Assembly (NCBI GenBank): GCA_005884705.1
Contig: VBAF01000214.1
Coordinates: 1-10,106, forward strand
DNA length: 10,106 nucleotides
Source: Alphaproteobacteria bacterium
GTDB taxonomy: Bacteria; Pseudomonadota; Alphaproteobacteria; Reyranellales; Reyranellaceae
Direction: 5' to 3'
Part shown: piece after piece, positions 1 to 5,929 of the stretch
How the letters are laid out: every line of letters starts with the position of its first letter
Position numbering within the stretch: position 1 is the first letter of the stretch
Program-made: the position numbers and the translations under genes
Notes under the pieces: model-generated
Databases searched by the model: none
Seen by the model: only the letters and a program-made list of their open reading frames with translations
Told to the model about the DNA's origin: nothing

Positions 1-369
1 GAGATCGGCATAGATCAGCCGCGGAAATCTCTTGGTGAGCGTCGCGCCGTCGAAGCCGAACTTGGCCGGCACGTCGGCGCGAAGGTTGTGGACGAAGATG
101 TCGGCCGCGCCGATGCGCTCGATCAGCGCTTGGCGTTGCGCGGGATCGGCGAGGTCGCAGGTGATCGACTTCTTGCCGCGATTGAGCGCGATGAAGCCGG
201 TCGAATCGCCCTCGACGAAAGGCGGGCCCCATTTGCGCGCGTCGTCGCCCTCGGGCCGCTCGACCTTGACCACCTCGGCGCCGAGGAAGGCGAGAATCTG
301 GCCGCAATAGGGCCCGGCGAGGTTCTGGCCGAACTCGACGACCGTGAGGCCCGCGAGCGGCTTGCTCAT
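1..369 (-). CDS. Class III (CaiB/BaiF family) CoA transferase, N-terminal part, cut by window edge
   Basis: Only the first 123 codons are in the window; the gene runs off the left edge. The protein starts MSKPLAGLTVVEFGQNLAGP and continues with FLGAEVVKVERPEGDDAR and a GFIALNRGKKSITCDL stretch, the hallmark N-terminal Rossmann-like region of family III CoA transferases (formyl-CoA, carnitine and succinyl-CoA:acid transferases). These enzymes move CoA from a donor thioester to a free carboxylic acid in the cytoplasm. The catalytic aspartate lies further downstream in the family and is not visible here, so neither activity nor substrate can be judged. Its ATG overlaps the TGA of the acyl-CoA dehydrogenase (ATGA), which indicates translational coupling and membership of the 3615-to-1 acyl-CoA operon. 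Inferred role: activation of the imported acid to its CoA ester. Confidence 0.93.
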   Translation of the reverse strand, partial: MSKPLAGLTVVEFGQNLAGPYCGQILAFLGAEVVKVERPEGDDARKWGPPFVEGDSTGFIALNRGKKSITCDLADPAQRQALIERIGAADIFVHNLRADVPAKFGFDGATLTKRFPRLIYADL

Positions 370-1532
370 CGCAAATTGCTGCCCAGGATCTCGCGCGCGA
401 TCACCATGCGCTGCACTTCGCTCGGGCCCTCGCCGACCCGGCGGATGCGCATCTCGCGATACCAGCGTTCGAGCGGCAGGTCCTTGGTCATGCCCATGCC
501 GCCATGGATCTGCATCGAGCGGTCGACCACCCGGCCGCCGCCCTCCGAGGCGGTCAGCTTGGCGATCGAGGCTTCGATGCGGAACGGCAGGCCGCGGCGC
601 GCCTTCTCGGCGGCCTCGAGGGTGAAATGCTTGGCGGTGCGGATGTCGATCTCGTTGTCGACCAGCATCCATTGCACGGCCTGGCGATTGGCGAGCTTCT
701 CGCCGAACGTCGAGCGCATCTTGGCCCATTCGATCGCCATCTCGTGCGCGGCGATCGCGACGCCGATGCAGCCCGCGGCGTAGGGGATGCGCTGGCGGGT
801 GAGCCGGTCGTTGGCGACGGCGAAGCCCTTGTTGACCTCGCCCAGCACCTGGTGGTCCGACACCCAGCAATCCTTGAACTCGAGCTCGGTCGCGTAGCTC
901 GACGAGCGCAGCGTGTGCACGACGCGGCGGACATGGAAGCCCGGCGTGTCGGCATCGATGATGAAGCAGGTGATGCCGCCGCGCCCCTTGGAGGCATCGG
1001 TGCGGGCGAAGACGATGCCGTACTGCGCGCGGTCGGCGCCGGAGATGAAGAGCTTGGCGCCGTTCAGCACCCAGCCATTGTCCTTGCGCTCCGCCTTGGT
1101 CTGGATGGCGCGCGCCGGGTCGCTGCCGCCCGATGGCTCGGTCAGGCCGAAGAACGGCTTCTTCTCGCCGCGCAGGGTGGGATAGAGATAGCGCTGCTTC
1201 TGGTCCTCGTTGGCCTCGAAGATCTGGGCGAGTCCCGCGCCGCCGAAGGTACCGTAGCACGGCACATAGAGGCCGGCGCGGTGCTGCGCCATCTCGATCG
1301 CCAGCATCACGCGGGTCACGATGTCGATGTCAGGTCCGCCGTACTCCTTTGGGATGTCGATGCCGAACAGACCCATCGCCTTGGTCTTCTCGGTCAGCCG
1401 TTTGTAGTCGGCTGGATCGAGCTCCGAGGCGTCGGGATCCATCTTCGCTTCGAGCGGGATGATCTCCTCGCGCACGTAGCGGCGCACCTGGTCGATCAGC
1501 ATCTGCTGTTCGGAGCTGGGTTCGAAATCCAT
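366..1532 (-). CDS. Acyl-CoA dehydrogenase family protein
   Basis: A 388-residue, full-length member of the FAD-dependent acyl-CoA dehydrogenase family, which introduces a 2,3-double bond into acyl-CoA and passes electrons to ETF. The N-terminal helical domain (about 1-125) is followed by the family signature FFGLTEPSGGSDPA (127-140) and the C-terminal helical domain with QIHGGMGMTKDLPLERWYRE (341-360). The segment RVGEGPSEVQR (365-375) matches the YEGTxxIQR motif of medium- and short-chain enzymes, placing the presumed catalytic base at Glu368. The start at 1532 has GAGG five bases upstream. It lies 10 bp after the small GIY-YIG-like gene and overlaps the CoA transferase by 4 bp, so it is co-transcribed with both. 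Chain length and substrate cannot be read from sequence; a short or branched acyl-CoA is an inference from the neighbours. Confidence 0.96.
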   Translation of the reverse strand: MDFEPSSEQQMLIDQVRRYVREEIIPLEAKMDPDASELDPADYKRLTEKTKAMGLFGIDIPKEYGGPDIDIVTRVMLAIEMAQHRAGLYVPCYGTFGGAGLAQIFEANEDQKQRYLYPTLRGEKKPFFGLTEPSGGSDPARAIQTKAERKDNGWVLNGAKLFISGADRAQYGIVFARTDASKGRGGITCFIIDADTPGFHVRRVVHTLRSSSYATELEFKDCWVSDHQVLGEVNKGFAVANDRLTRQRIPYAAGCIGVAIAAHEMAIEWAKMRSTFGEKLANRQAVQWMLVDNEIDIRTAKHFTLEAAEKARRGLPFRIEASIAKLTASEGGGRVVDRSMQIHGGMGMTKDLPLERWYREMRIRRVGEGPSEVQRMVIAREILGSNLR

Positions 1533-1542
1533 GGTTGCCTCG

Positions 1543-1884
1543 TCAGGAGGGGCTGAGCCGACCGAGGTTGGGCGGCGGATTCTTGGCGTTGTCGGTCGGC
1601 AGGCTGCCGTGATCGGCCTGATGCACCATCAGCAGCTCGAACCAGCGCGTGCGGTATTGCTGGTTGACCTCGACCCGAAACTGGCAGCCGGTGCCGCGCT
1701 CGGCGAACTCGCGCTGCAGCTCCGACCGCAGGCCGAACGGCGAGCGCGCGCCGGCCTGGCCGATGAAGAGCACCGCGCCCTGGCCGTCGGCGACCTGATA
1801 GACGCCGAGCTGGCCCGGCAGGCGCGCCGCCGTCTCGGCCGTCAGGGGCTGCCAGGGTTTGTCGAGGCGCAGCCGCATCGCCAT
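1543..1884 (-). CDS. Small protein resembling a degenerate GIY-YIG domain
   Basis: A 113-residue soluble protein with no signal peptide and no membrane segment. I do not recognise a characterised family. What can be seen is a GVY (27-29), then after about 10 residues FIG (40-42), an arginine in the next predicted helix (Arg53 in GLRSELQREF), and a glutamate at Glu83 in WFELLMVHQ. This order and spacing match the GIY-(10)-YIG, Arg, Glu layout of GIY-YIG folds, but the second tyrosine is Phe and the C-terminal tail is short and proline-rich, so nuclease activity is doubtful. The ATG is one base beyond the crotonase stop (1886) and the stop is 10 bp before the acyl-CoA dehydrogenase start, so it is embedded in the acyl-CoA operon. 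An alternative in-frame ATG lies two codons downstream. Confidence 0.72.
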   Translation of the reverse strand: MAMRLRLDKPWQPLTAETAARLPGQLGVYQVADGQGAVLFIGQAGARSPFGLRSELQREFAERGTGCQFRVEVNQQYRTRWFELLMVHQADHGSLPTDNAKNPPPNLGRLSPS

Positions 1885-1885
1885 G

Positions 1886-2647
1886 TCACTTACCCTGGAA
1901 CTTCGCGGTGCGCTTCTCGAGTCGCGCCTTCATGCCTTCCTGGGCGTCCTGGCTCTGCATTGCCGCGCGCACCGCCGCATCGACATCGTCGTGCGGGATG
2001 GCATCGCGGAACTCGAGCTGGCGGACTGTCAGCATCTTCATCGCCTTGAGCGAGAGCGGCGCGTTGGCGGCCAGGCGATCGATCACCTTCGAAGCCTCGG
2101 TCTCGAGCACGGCGTGCGGCACGCAGCGCGCGATCAGGCCGAGCGCATGGAGCTTGGTCGAGGGCAGGGGATCGCCGAGCAGCAGCATCTCGCGCGTCGT
2201 CACTGGGCCCAACACTTCCATCAGCTTCTTGGCGAGGAACCAGTTGGGCGCCAGCCCGACCTGGGCGAGCGACATGCCGAAGCGCGCCTTGTGGCTCGCC
2301 ACCACGAGGTCGCAATGCAGCGCGAGCTCGTTGCCCCCGGCGATGGCGTCGCCGTGCACCACCCCGACCACCGGCAGCGGGCAGAGCTCGATCGCGCGCA
2401 GCATGATCTCGATGCCGCTCGCCTTGCCATCGCCCGCCGACTTGCTGCGCTCGGCCATGTCGAGGCCGGCACAGAACACGTCGCCTTTGCCGCGGATCAC
2501 CAGCACGCGGTCGTCGGCCGCGACCGGCGCCTTGAGCGCGTCGATCATGTTGCTCAGCAGCTCCGAATCGAGCGCGTTGCGCTTCTCCGGCCGGTTCATC
2601 CACACGGTTTTGACCGGGCCGTTCTTCTCGACGATGACCTTGCTCAT
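1886..2647 (-). CDS. Enoyl-CoA hydratase/isomerase (crotonase) family protein lacking one catalytic glutamate
   Basis: A 253-residue crotonase-fold protein starting MSKVIVEKNG. Family marks are MNRPEKRNALDSEL (17-30), the oxyanion-hole segments DVFCAGLDM (56-64) and AIAGGNELALHCDLVVAS (101-118), and the C-terminal EGMKARLEKRTAKF typical of enoyl-CoA hydratases. Glu107 (in GGNEL) aligns with rat mitochondrial hydratase Glu144. Twenty residues on, where the second catalytic glutamate (rat Glu164, in PEI) should stand, this protein has Leu127 in FGMSLAQVG. It may therefore be an isomerase, hydrolase or other crotonase activity rather than a classical hydratase. The start at 2647 lies 5 bp after the Bug receptor stop. 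The same frame stays open upstream, but that is a shadow of the receptor gene. Cytoplasmic; third step of the inferred acid-degradation operon. Confidence 0.93.
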   Translation of the reverse strand: MSKVIVEKNGPVKTVWMNRPEKRNALDSELLSNMIDALKAPVAADDRVLVIRGKGDVFCAGLDMAERSKSAGDGKASGIEIMLRAIELCPLPVVGVVHGDAIAGGNELALHCDLVVASHKARFGMSLAQVGLAPNWFLAKKLMEVLGPVTTREMLLLGDPLPSTKLHALGLIARCVPHAVLETEASKVIDRLAANAPLSLKAMKMLTVRQLEFRDAIPHDDVDAAVRAAMQSQDAQEGMKARLEKRTAKFQGK

Positions 2648-2652
2648 GCTGC

Positions 2653-3615
2653 TCACTCCGGCTCGATGCCTGCGGCCTTGACCGCCTTGCTCCACCATTC
2701 CGTCTCCGTCTTCACGAATGCGGCGAACTCGTCGAGCCCGAGGATCGCAATCTCGGTGCGGCCTTGGGTCATCGCCTGGGCGGTGGCGGGATCCTTGAGC
2801 GCCTCGGCGATCGCCTCGTAGAGCTTGCGTTGGATCGGCTTGGGCGTCGCCGCCGGCGCGAAGATCGCCTGCCACCAGACCAGCGAATAGCCCGGCACGG
2901 TCTCGGCGATCGCCGGCAGGTTGGGCACCACCGAGGTGCGCTTGGCGCTGGTGACGGCGAGCCCGCGCACGCGGCCGGCCTCGATCTGGGTCAGCGCCTG
3001 CGGCAGGTCGGGATACATCAGCTGGACCTGGCCGGAATTGACGTCGCTCAGCGCCTGCGGGCTCGCCTTGTAGGGCACCCGCTCGATCTTGACGCCGGCG
3101 AGCTGGTTGAAGATCTCGCCCGACAGCCGCTGCGAAGAGCTGGCCTCGGAGTAGTTGAGCTTGCCCGGGTTCTTCTTGGCGTAGTCGATCAGCTCGGCCA
3201 CCGACCGGATCGGCAGGTCGTTGTTCACCACCAGTGCGTTGACGCCCAGGGTGCAACGGATGATCGGCGCGAAGTCCTTCTCCGGATCGTAGCTGAGCTT
3301 CTTGAACAGCGCGATGTTGGCGGCGTTCGTGCTGTTGGTGCCCATCATCAGGGTATAGCCGTCGGGCGGCGCGGTCGCCGCGATCTGCGCGCCGAGCTGG
3401 CCGGAGGCGCCGGGCTTGTCGTCGATCACGATCGGCTGCTTCAGGATCTCCTGCAGCTTGGCGCCGAGGCCGCGTGCGGCGATGTCGGTCGCGCTGCCCG
3501 CCGCGAAGGGCACGACGATCTTGATCGGCTTGCTGGGAAAGTCCTCGGCCCGCGCCGCGGCGGCGAAAGGCAGGGCGGCGGCGCCCGCTAAAGCGGCACG
3601 GCGGTTGAGCTTCAC
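2653..3615 (-). CDS. Bug-family (TctC-like) tripartite tricarboxylate transporter substrate-binding protein
   Basis: A 320-residue periplasmic binding protein. The N-terminus MKLNRRAALAGAAALPFAAAARA is a signal peptide with a paired arginine, likely cleaved after residue 23 (ARA). The mature protein begins EDFPSKPIKIVVPFAAGSATDIAAR, the diagnostic first strand and ligand loop of Bug receptors, followed by PGASGQLGAQ and DGYTLMMG motifs. Such receptors bind small carboxylates and deliver them to TctAB-type membrane permeases or act in sensing; no tctA or tctB is in this window, as is common for orphan Bug genes. The start codon is GTG at 3615, chosen because GGGAGG lies about 4 bases upstream and the signal peptide begins there. 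It heads the acyl-CoA operon, so the ligand is plausibly the acid degraded by the following genes (inference). Confidence 0.96.
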   Translation of the reverse strand: MKLNRRAALAGAAALPFAAAARAEDFPSKPIKIVVPFAAGSATDIAARGLGAKLQEILKQPIVIDDKPGASGQLGAQIAATAPPDGYTLMMGTNSTNAANIALFKKLSYDPEKDFAPIIRCTLGVNALVVNNDLPIRSVAELIDYAKKNPGKLNYSEASSSQRLSGEIFNQLAGVKIERVPYKASPQALSDVNSGQVQLMYPDLPQALTQIEAGRVRGLAVTSAKRTSVVPNLPAIAETVPGYSLVWWQAIFAPAATPKPIQRKLYEAIAEALKDPATAQAMTQGRTEIAILGLDEFAAFVKTETEWWSKAVKAAGIEPE

Positions 3616-3657
3616 GTTTCCTCCCTCACGATAAGGCCGTTGTAGCCTCTTGTTCCG

Positions 3658-3675
3658 CTCCCCCGCTAGGGGGAG
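3658..3675. repeat. C5/G5 intergenic hairpin, copy 1
   Basis: Perfect 7-bp inverted repeat CTCCCCC-GCTA-GGGGGAG between MsrP and the Bug receptor gene, followed by AGGCTAGGTGAGGGG. The same CTCCCCCGC...GGGGGAGAG core recurs at 5884-5905, so it looks like a dispersed intergenic element rather than a gene-specific signal. It lies 43 bp upstream of the Bug start and no T-tract follows on either strand, so a terminator role is not supported. Confidence 0.6.
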
Positions 3676-3739
3676 AGGCTAGGTGAGGGGGGCGTAGCGC
3701 CTCGATCCGTTCTGCACTGCGCGGCGCCCGCGCTTCGGT

Positions 3740-3793
3740 CGCTTCGCGCCCTGTAGCGCTACACGCCGCCAGCCACTTCGCTGGCGCGAAGCG
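3740..3793. repeat. Structured palindromic intergenic element with an 11-bp inverted repeat
   Basis: The arms CGCTTCGCGCC (3740-3750) and GGCGCGAAGCG (3783-3793) are perfect inverted repeats around 32 bases. The enclosed segment contains its own perfect 12-bp palindrome TGTAGCGCTACA (3752-3763). The element starts two bases past the msrP stop codon. It could fold as a transcript-end structure for msrP, but there is no U-tract. Together with the hairpin at 3658-3675 it fills the 180-bp gap at 3616-3795, in which I see no gene. It may be one unit of a dispersed repeat family. Confidence 0.55.
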
Positions 3794-3795
3794 TC

Positions 3796-4749
3796 TTACA
3801 TAAAGAGCTTTTCCGACTTGCGGCTTTCGTACAGCCCGGCCACGAACTCGGCATAGCCGTTATAGAGCTGGGTCGGGATGCGCTGGTCGCCGCCGAGCGG
3901 CTTCTCGGTCGCCTGGCTCCAGCGCGGGTGCGGCACCTGCGGGTTCACGTTGGCCCAGAAGCCGTATTCGCTTGCCTGCAGCTTCTCCCAGAGCCCGACC
4001 GGCCGCTTGTCGGCGAACTCGATGCTGACGATCGACTTCACGTTCTTGAAGCCGTACTTCCACGGCGCGACCAGGCGCAGCGGCGCGCCGTTCTGCTTGG
4101 GAATCGGCTTGCCGTAGAGGCCGGTGGCGATGAAGGCGAGCTCGTGCGTCGCCTCGTCCATCGCCAGCCCCTCGGTGTAGGGCCAGGGATAGATTACGTC
4201 GCCCAGGCCCGGCATCGACTTGGTGTCGGCCAGGGTCTTCATGACGATGTATTGCGGGTTGCCGGTGGGCTTGCAGAACTCGACCAGCGACTTCAGCGGG
4301 AAGCCCGACCACGGCACGATCATCGACCAGGTCTCGACGCAGCGATGGCGATAGACGCGCTCCTCGAGTGGCATCTTGGCCAGCAGATCGTCGAAGCCTA
4401 TCTCGAACGGCTTCTCGACCTTGCCGCCGACCTTGATGGTCCACGGCCGGATCGGCATCTTCTGCGCCGCCCGCCAGATGCTCTTGTCCGAATCGAATTC
4501 GTAGAAGTTGTTGTACGTGGTGGCGAGCTTCTCGGGCGTCATCGGCCCGGGCGTGCCGAACTTGGCGTTGCGCGGCGCGGGATATTTGCCGGCGGTCGGA
4601 TCGTCCTGCGCGAGTGCCAGTCCCGGCGCGGCGAGGGCCATCGCGCCCAGCCCCATCGCCTTCACGATCGCGCGGCGCTCGAGATAGAGGCCTTCGGGTG
4701 TCGCCGCGCGCTCGGGCAACTCCCAGCCTCTGGTGCGCTTGATCAGCAT
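3796..4749 (-). CDS. msrP: Protein-methionine-sulfoxide reductase catalytic subunit MsrP (molybdopterin enzyme)
   Basis: A 317-residue member of the sulfite-oxidase fold YedY/MsrP family, which uses a molybdenum cofactor to reduce methionine sulfoxide in periplasmic proteins. The N-terminal LERRAIVKAMGLGAMALAAP (23-42) is a Tat signal with Arg25-Arg26, likely cleaved after ALA at residue 47. The mature protein carries NNFYEFDSDKSIW (80-92) and VYRHRCVETWSMIVPWSGFP, in which Cys137 is the expected molybdenum ligand. The start at 4749 is chosen because GAGGAG lies 6 bases upstream and the protein then begins MLIKRTRGWELPE, like family members; an in-frame ATG at 4803 would add 18 unlikely residues. 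The membrane haem partner MsrQ, usually adjacent, is absent; the gene before it is an Mpo1-like membrane protein 66 bp upstream, preceded by an exported thioredoxin-like protein. Confidence 0.96.
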   Translation of the reverse strand: MLIKRTRGWELPERAATPEGLYLERRAIVKAMGLGAMALAAPGLALAQDDPTAGKYPAPRNAKFGTPGPMTPEKLATTYNNFYEFDSDKSIWRAAQKMPIRPWTIKVGGKVEKPFEIGFDDLLAKMPLEERVYRHRCVETWSMIVPWSGFPLKSLVEFCKPTGNPQYIVMKTLADTKSMPGLGDVIYPWPYTEGLAMDEATHELAFIATGLYGKPIPKQNGAPLRLVAPWKYGFKNVKSIVSIEFADKRPVGLWEKLQASEYGFWANVNPQVPHPRWSQATEKPLGGDQRIPTQLYNGYAEFVAGLYESRKSEKLFM

Positions 4750-4815
4750 GTCGTGCTCCTCAGCCTTCCCGTTGGAGATGGCTTGGCGCGGCCGGCCGGG
4801 CAAATCAAGCCTCGG

Positions 4816-5313
4816 TCACCGCGCCGTGACGTCACCCTCGCCCATGATTGCGGCAAGATCGGCGCGGTAGCCGGAGGCGACCAGCGATTCGGCGACCAGG
4901 AACATCGGCCCGACGAATCCCTGGAAGATATTGTCGAGCAGGGCCGGCCGCTTGCCCTCGTAATGATGGCCGAGGAACTGCAGCGCCCAGCCGGCCCCGA
5001 AGGCGACGACGGTGGAGGAGGGGCCGAGCGCCCCAGCCAGCGCCTCGGCGGCGTACCACGCCGGCGCCATGAGGGCTGCCATGATCAGGCCGATGCCTGT
5101 ATCGAGCGCCATCCAGCCCAGCACCGCGGCGATCGCCACCACCAGCGCCATCGAGACCTCGCGGCCGGCCGGATTGACGCGCCACAAGGCGAGGATCAGC
5201 AGCAGCGAGAAGACGATGATCGGGATGCCGACGAAATGCGTCGCCTTGTTGCGCCACGAGCGATGGACCGCGGCGTAGCCGGCGAGCTGTCGTTGGAAGA
5301 GACCGCTGGGCAT
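4816..5313 (-). CDS. Mpo1-like / DUF962 family integral membrane protein
   Basis: A 165-residue membrane protein. It carries the two family blocks of the DUF962 (YGL010w/Mpo1-like) family: VHRSWRNKATHFVGIP (16-31) and GWALQFLGHHYEGKRPALLDN (108-128). Yeast Mpo1 is an iron(II)-dependent dioxygenase that removes one carbon from 2-hydroxy fatty acids; His17, His26, His116 and His117 are candidate metal ligands here. Hydrophobic segments lie at about 28-46, 55-70, 73-95 and 100-115. The ATG at 5313 has GGAG six bases upstream. It lies 31 bp after the TGA-containing thioredoxin gene and 66 bp before msrP, on the same strand, so a shared transcript is likely. Bacterial substrates are unknown; assignment to alpha-oxidation is by family only. 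It stands where a second membrane partner of MsrP might be expected, but it has no resemblance to MsrQ. Confidence 0.88.
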   Translation of the reverse strand: MPSGLFQRQLAGYAAVHRSWRNKATHFVGIPIIVFSLLLILALWRVNPAGREVSMALVVAIAAVLGWMALDTGIGLIMAALMAPAWYAAEALAGALGPSSTVVAFGAGWALQFLGHHYEGKRPALLDNIFQGFVGPMFLVAESLVASGYRADLAAIMGEGDVTAR

Positions 5314-5344
5314 TTCACGCTCCGGAGAGGAGAAACGCCCGATT

Positions 5345-5779
5345 CTAGGCCTTCGTTCCGGTTACTTCCACGATCTTCGGCCACATCTTCTCCTTCCAGC
5401 CGGCATTGCCGGTGGCGGTGAAGACGATCTTCTTGTCCTGCGCCAGGATGAAGCGCGGCGTGGAATTGCCGCGTTGCGCGCCCTCGTCGCTCATCAGGAA
5501 CTCGGTGAGCACCCAACGAGAGTCGGCCGGCCAGTGCTCCTCCTTGAGGATGAGCGTGCCGTCGGCCGGATGGACGACGCGGTAGTCGATCCTGCTAAAG
5601 GCTTCGGACTTGAGCAGCAGCGGTTCGGACTGGGCACGCCAGATCTTGCAGCCGCCTCAAAGCTCGTGGCCGACGAACACCAGCATCGGCTTGCCGGACT
5701 GGGCCTGCGCGATGCCGGTCACAGACGATGCGGCGGCCGTCGCCAGGCCACCCACCATCAAGGACCGTCTGTTGAACAT
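5345..5779 (-). CDS. Exported thioredoxin-fold protein with in-frame TGA at the active site: putative selenoprotein
   Basis: Reading from ATG 5779 to TAG 5345 gives 145 codons with one internal TGA (5659-5657, codon 41). The N-terminus MFNRRSLMVGGLATAAASSV is a Tat-type signal, likely cleaved near AQA (27). Strand one is KPMLVFVGHEL (30-40), then TGA, then GGCKIWRAQSEPLL. The active site thus reads U-G-G-C, with the TGA exactly in place of the attacking cysteine of a thioredoxin CxxC and Cys44 as the resolving residue. The frame beyond the stop is coherent: the cis-proline motif NSTPRFILAQDKKIVF (105-120, Pro108) and a terminal helix GWKEKMWPKIVEVTG. A GAGGAG lies 10 bases before the ATG. A SECIS-like stem-loop follows the TGA. 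Likely role: a periplasmic thiol or selenol oxidoreductase, possibly serving msrP two genes downstream (inference). Alternatives: nonsense mutation or sequencing error in a normal CGGC protein; conventional annotation would stop at 5657. Confidence 0.8.
5619..5659 (-). promoter_or_regulatory. In-frame TGA with downstream bacterial SECIS-like stem-loop (candidate Sec insertion signal)
   Basis: The TGA occupies 5659-5657. Starting 14 bases later the transcript can pair CUGG (5642-5639) with CCAG (5633-5630) around the loop CGUGC, whose second base is G. Below a bulged U5643, GA (5645-5644) pairs with UC (5629-5628). A basal helix GGCGG (5656-5652) with CCGCU (5623-5619, one G-U) closes the structure. 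The apical loop starts 18 bases after the TGA, within the range described for bacterial SECIS elements (short apical stem, small loop with an early G). The pairing was found by eye, and short stems are easy to find in GC-rich DNA, so this is supporting rather than decisive evidence. Confidence 0.5.
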
Positions 5780-5826
5780 GAAGGTATTGCTCCTCGTGGA
5801 AAGGCTCCACCGGATCAATATGAAGA

Positions 5827-5854
5827 GAGGCCGGCCTCGCGGGAAGCCGGCCTC
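5827..5854. repeat. 9-bp inverted repeat upstream of the thioredoxin-like gene
   Basis: GAGGCCGGC (5827-5835) pairs perfectly with GCCGGCCTC (5846-5854) around a 10-base loop. It lies between the EF-G-like gene and the thioredoxin-like gene, 48 bp before the ATG at 5779. No clear T-tract follows on the minus strand, so it could be a leader structure or part of the transcript-end structure with the palindrome at 5875-5914. Confidence 0.45.
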
Positions 5855-5874
5855 ACCGTCTTGTGACTCTCTCA

Positions 5875-5914
5875 CTCATACTGCTCTCCCCCGCGCGGGG
5901 GAGAGCAGTATGAG
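5875..5914. repeat. Perfect 40-bp palindrome (C5/G5 hairpin, copy 2)
   Basis: CTCATACTGCTCTCCCCC (5875-5892) is followed by GCGC and then its exact reverse complement through 5914, an 18-bp stem with a 4-base self-complementary centre. It starts 15 bp after the stop of the EF-G-like gene. The core matches the shorter hairpin at 3658-3675, so it belongs to the same intergenic family. It would form a very stable RNA hairpin at the 3' end of the EF-G-like transcript, but there is no T-tract, so factor-independent termination is not assured; an mRNA 3'-end stabiliser or a mobile palindromic unit is equally possible. Confidence 0.8.
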
Positions 5915-5929
5915 AAGTTTATCGTCCGT

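Noticed and set aside
504..1556. Long plus-strand open frame opposite the acyl-CoA dehydrogenase
   Set aside because: It is a GC-bias shadow with low-complexity Arg/Ala/Leu/Gly composition; the minus strand encodes an unmistakable conserved enzyme.
2648..3256. Extended upstream start for the crotonase gene
   Set aside because: The frame is open through the Bug receptor gene but encodes low-complexity shadow sequence; the crotonase fold begins at ATG 2647.
4750..4803. Upstream in-frame ATG at 4803 as the msrP start
   Set aside because: It would add 18 residues before the Tat signal unlike family members, while ATG 4749 has a well-placed GAGGAG.
3928..5421. Plus-strand open frame of about 500 codons opposite msrP, the Mpo1-like gene and the thioredoxin-like gene
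   Set aside because: It spans three recognisable minus-strand genes and their gaps and shows no motif of its own.
5657..5875. A separate 72-residue protein ending at the TGA at 5657
   Set aside because: It has only a signal peptide and the first thioredoxin strand, ending just before the active site, while the same frame continues with the rest of the fold. It is better seen as the first part of a TGA-containing gene starting at 5779.
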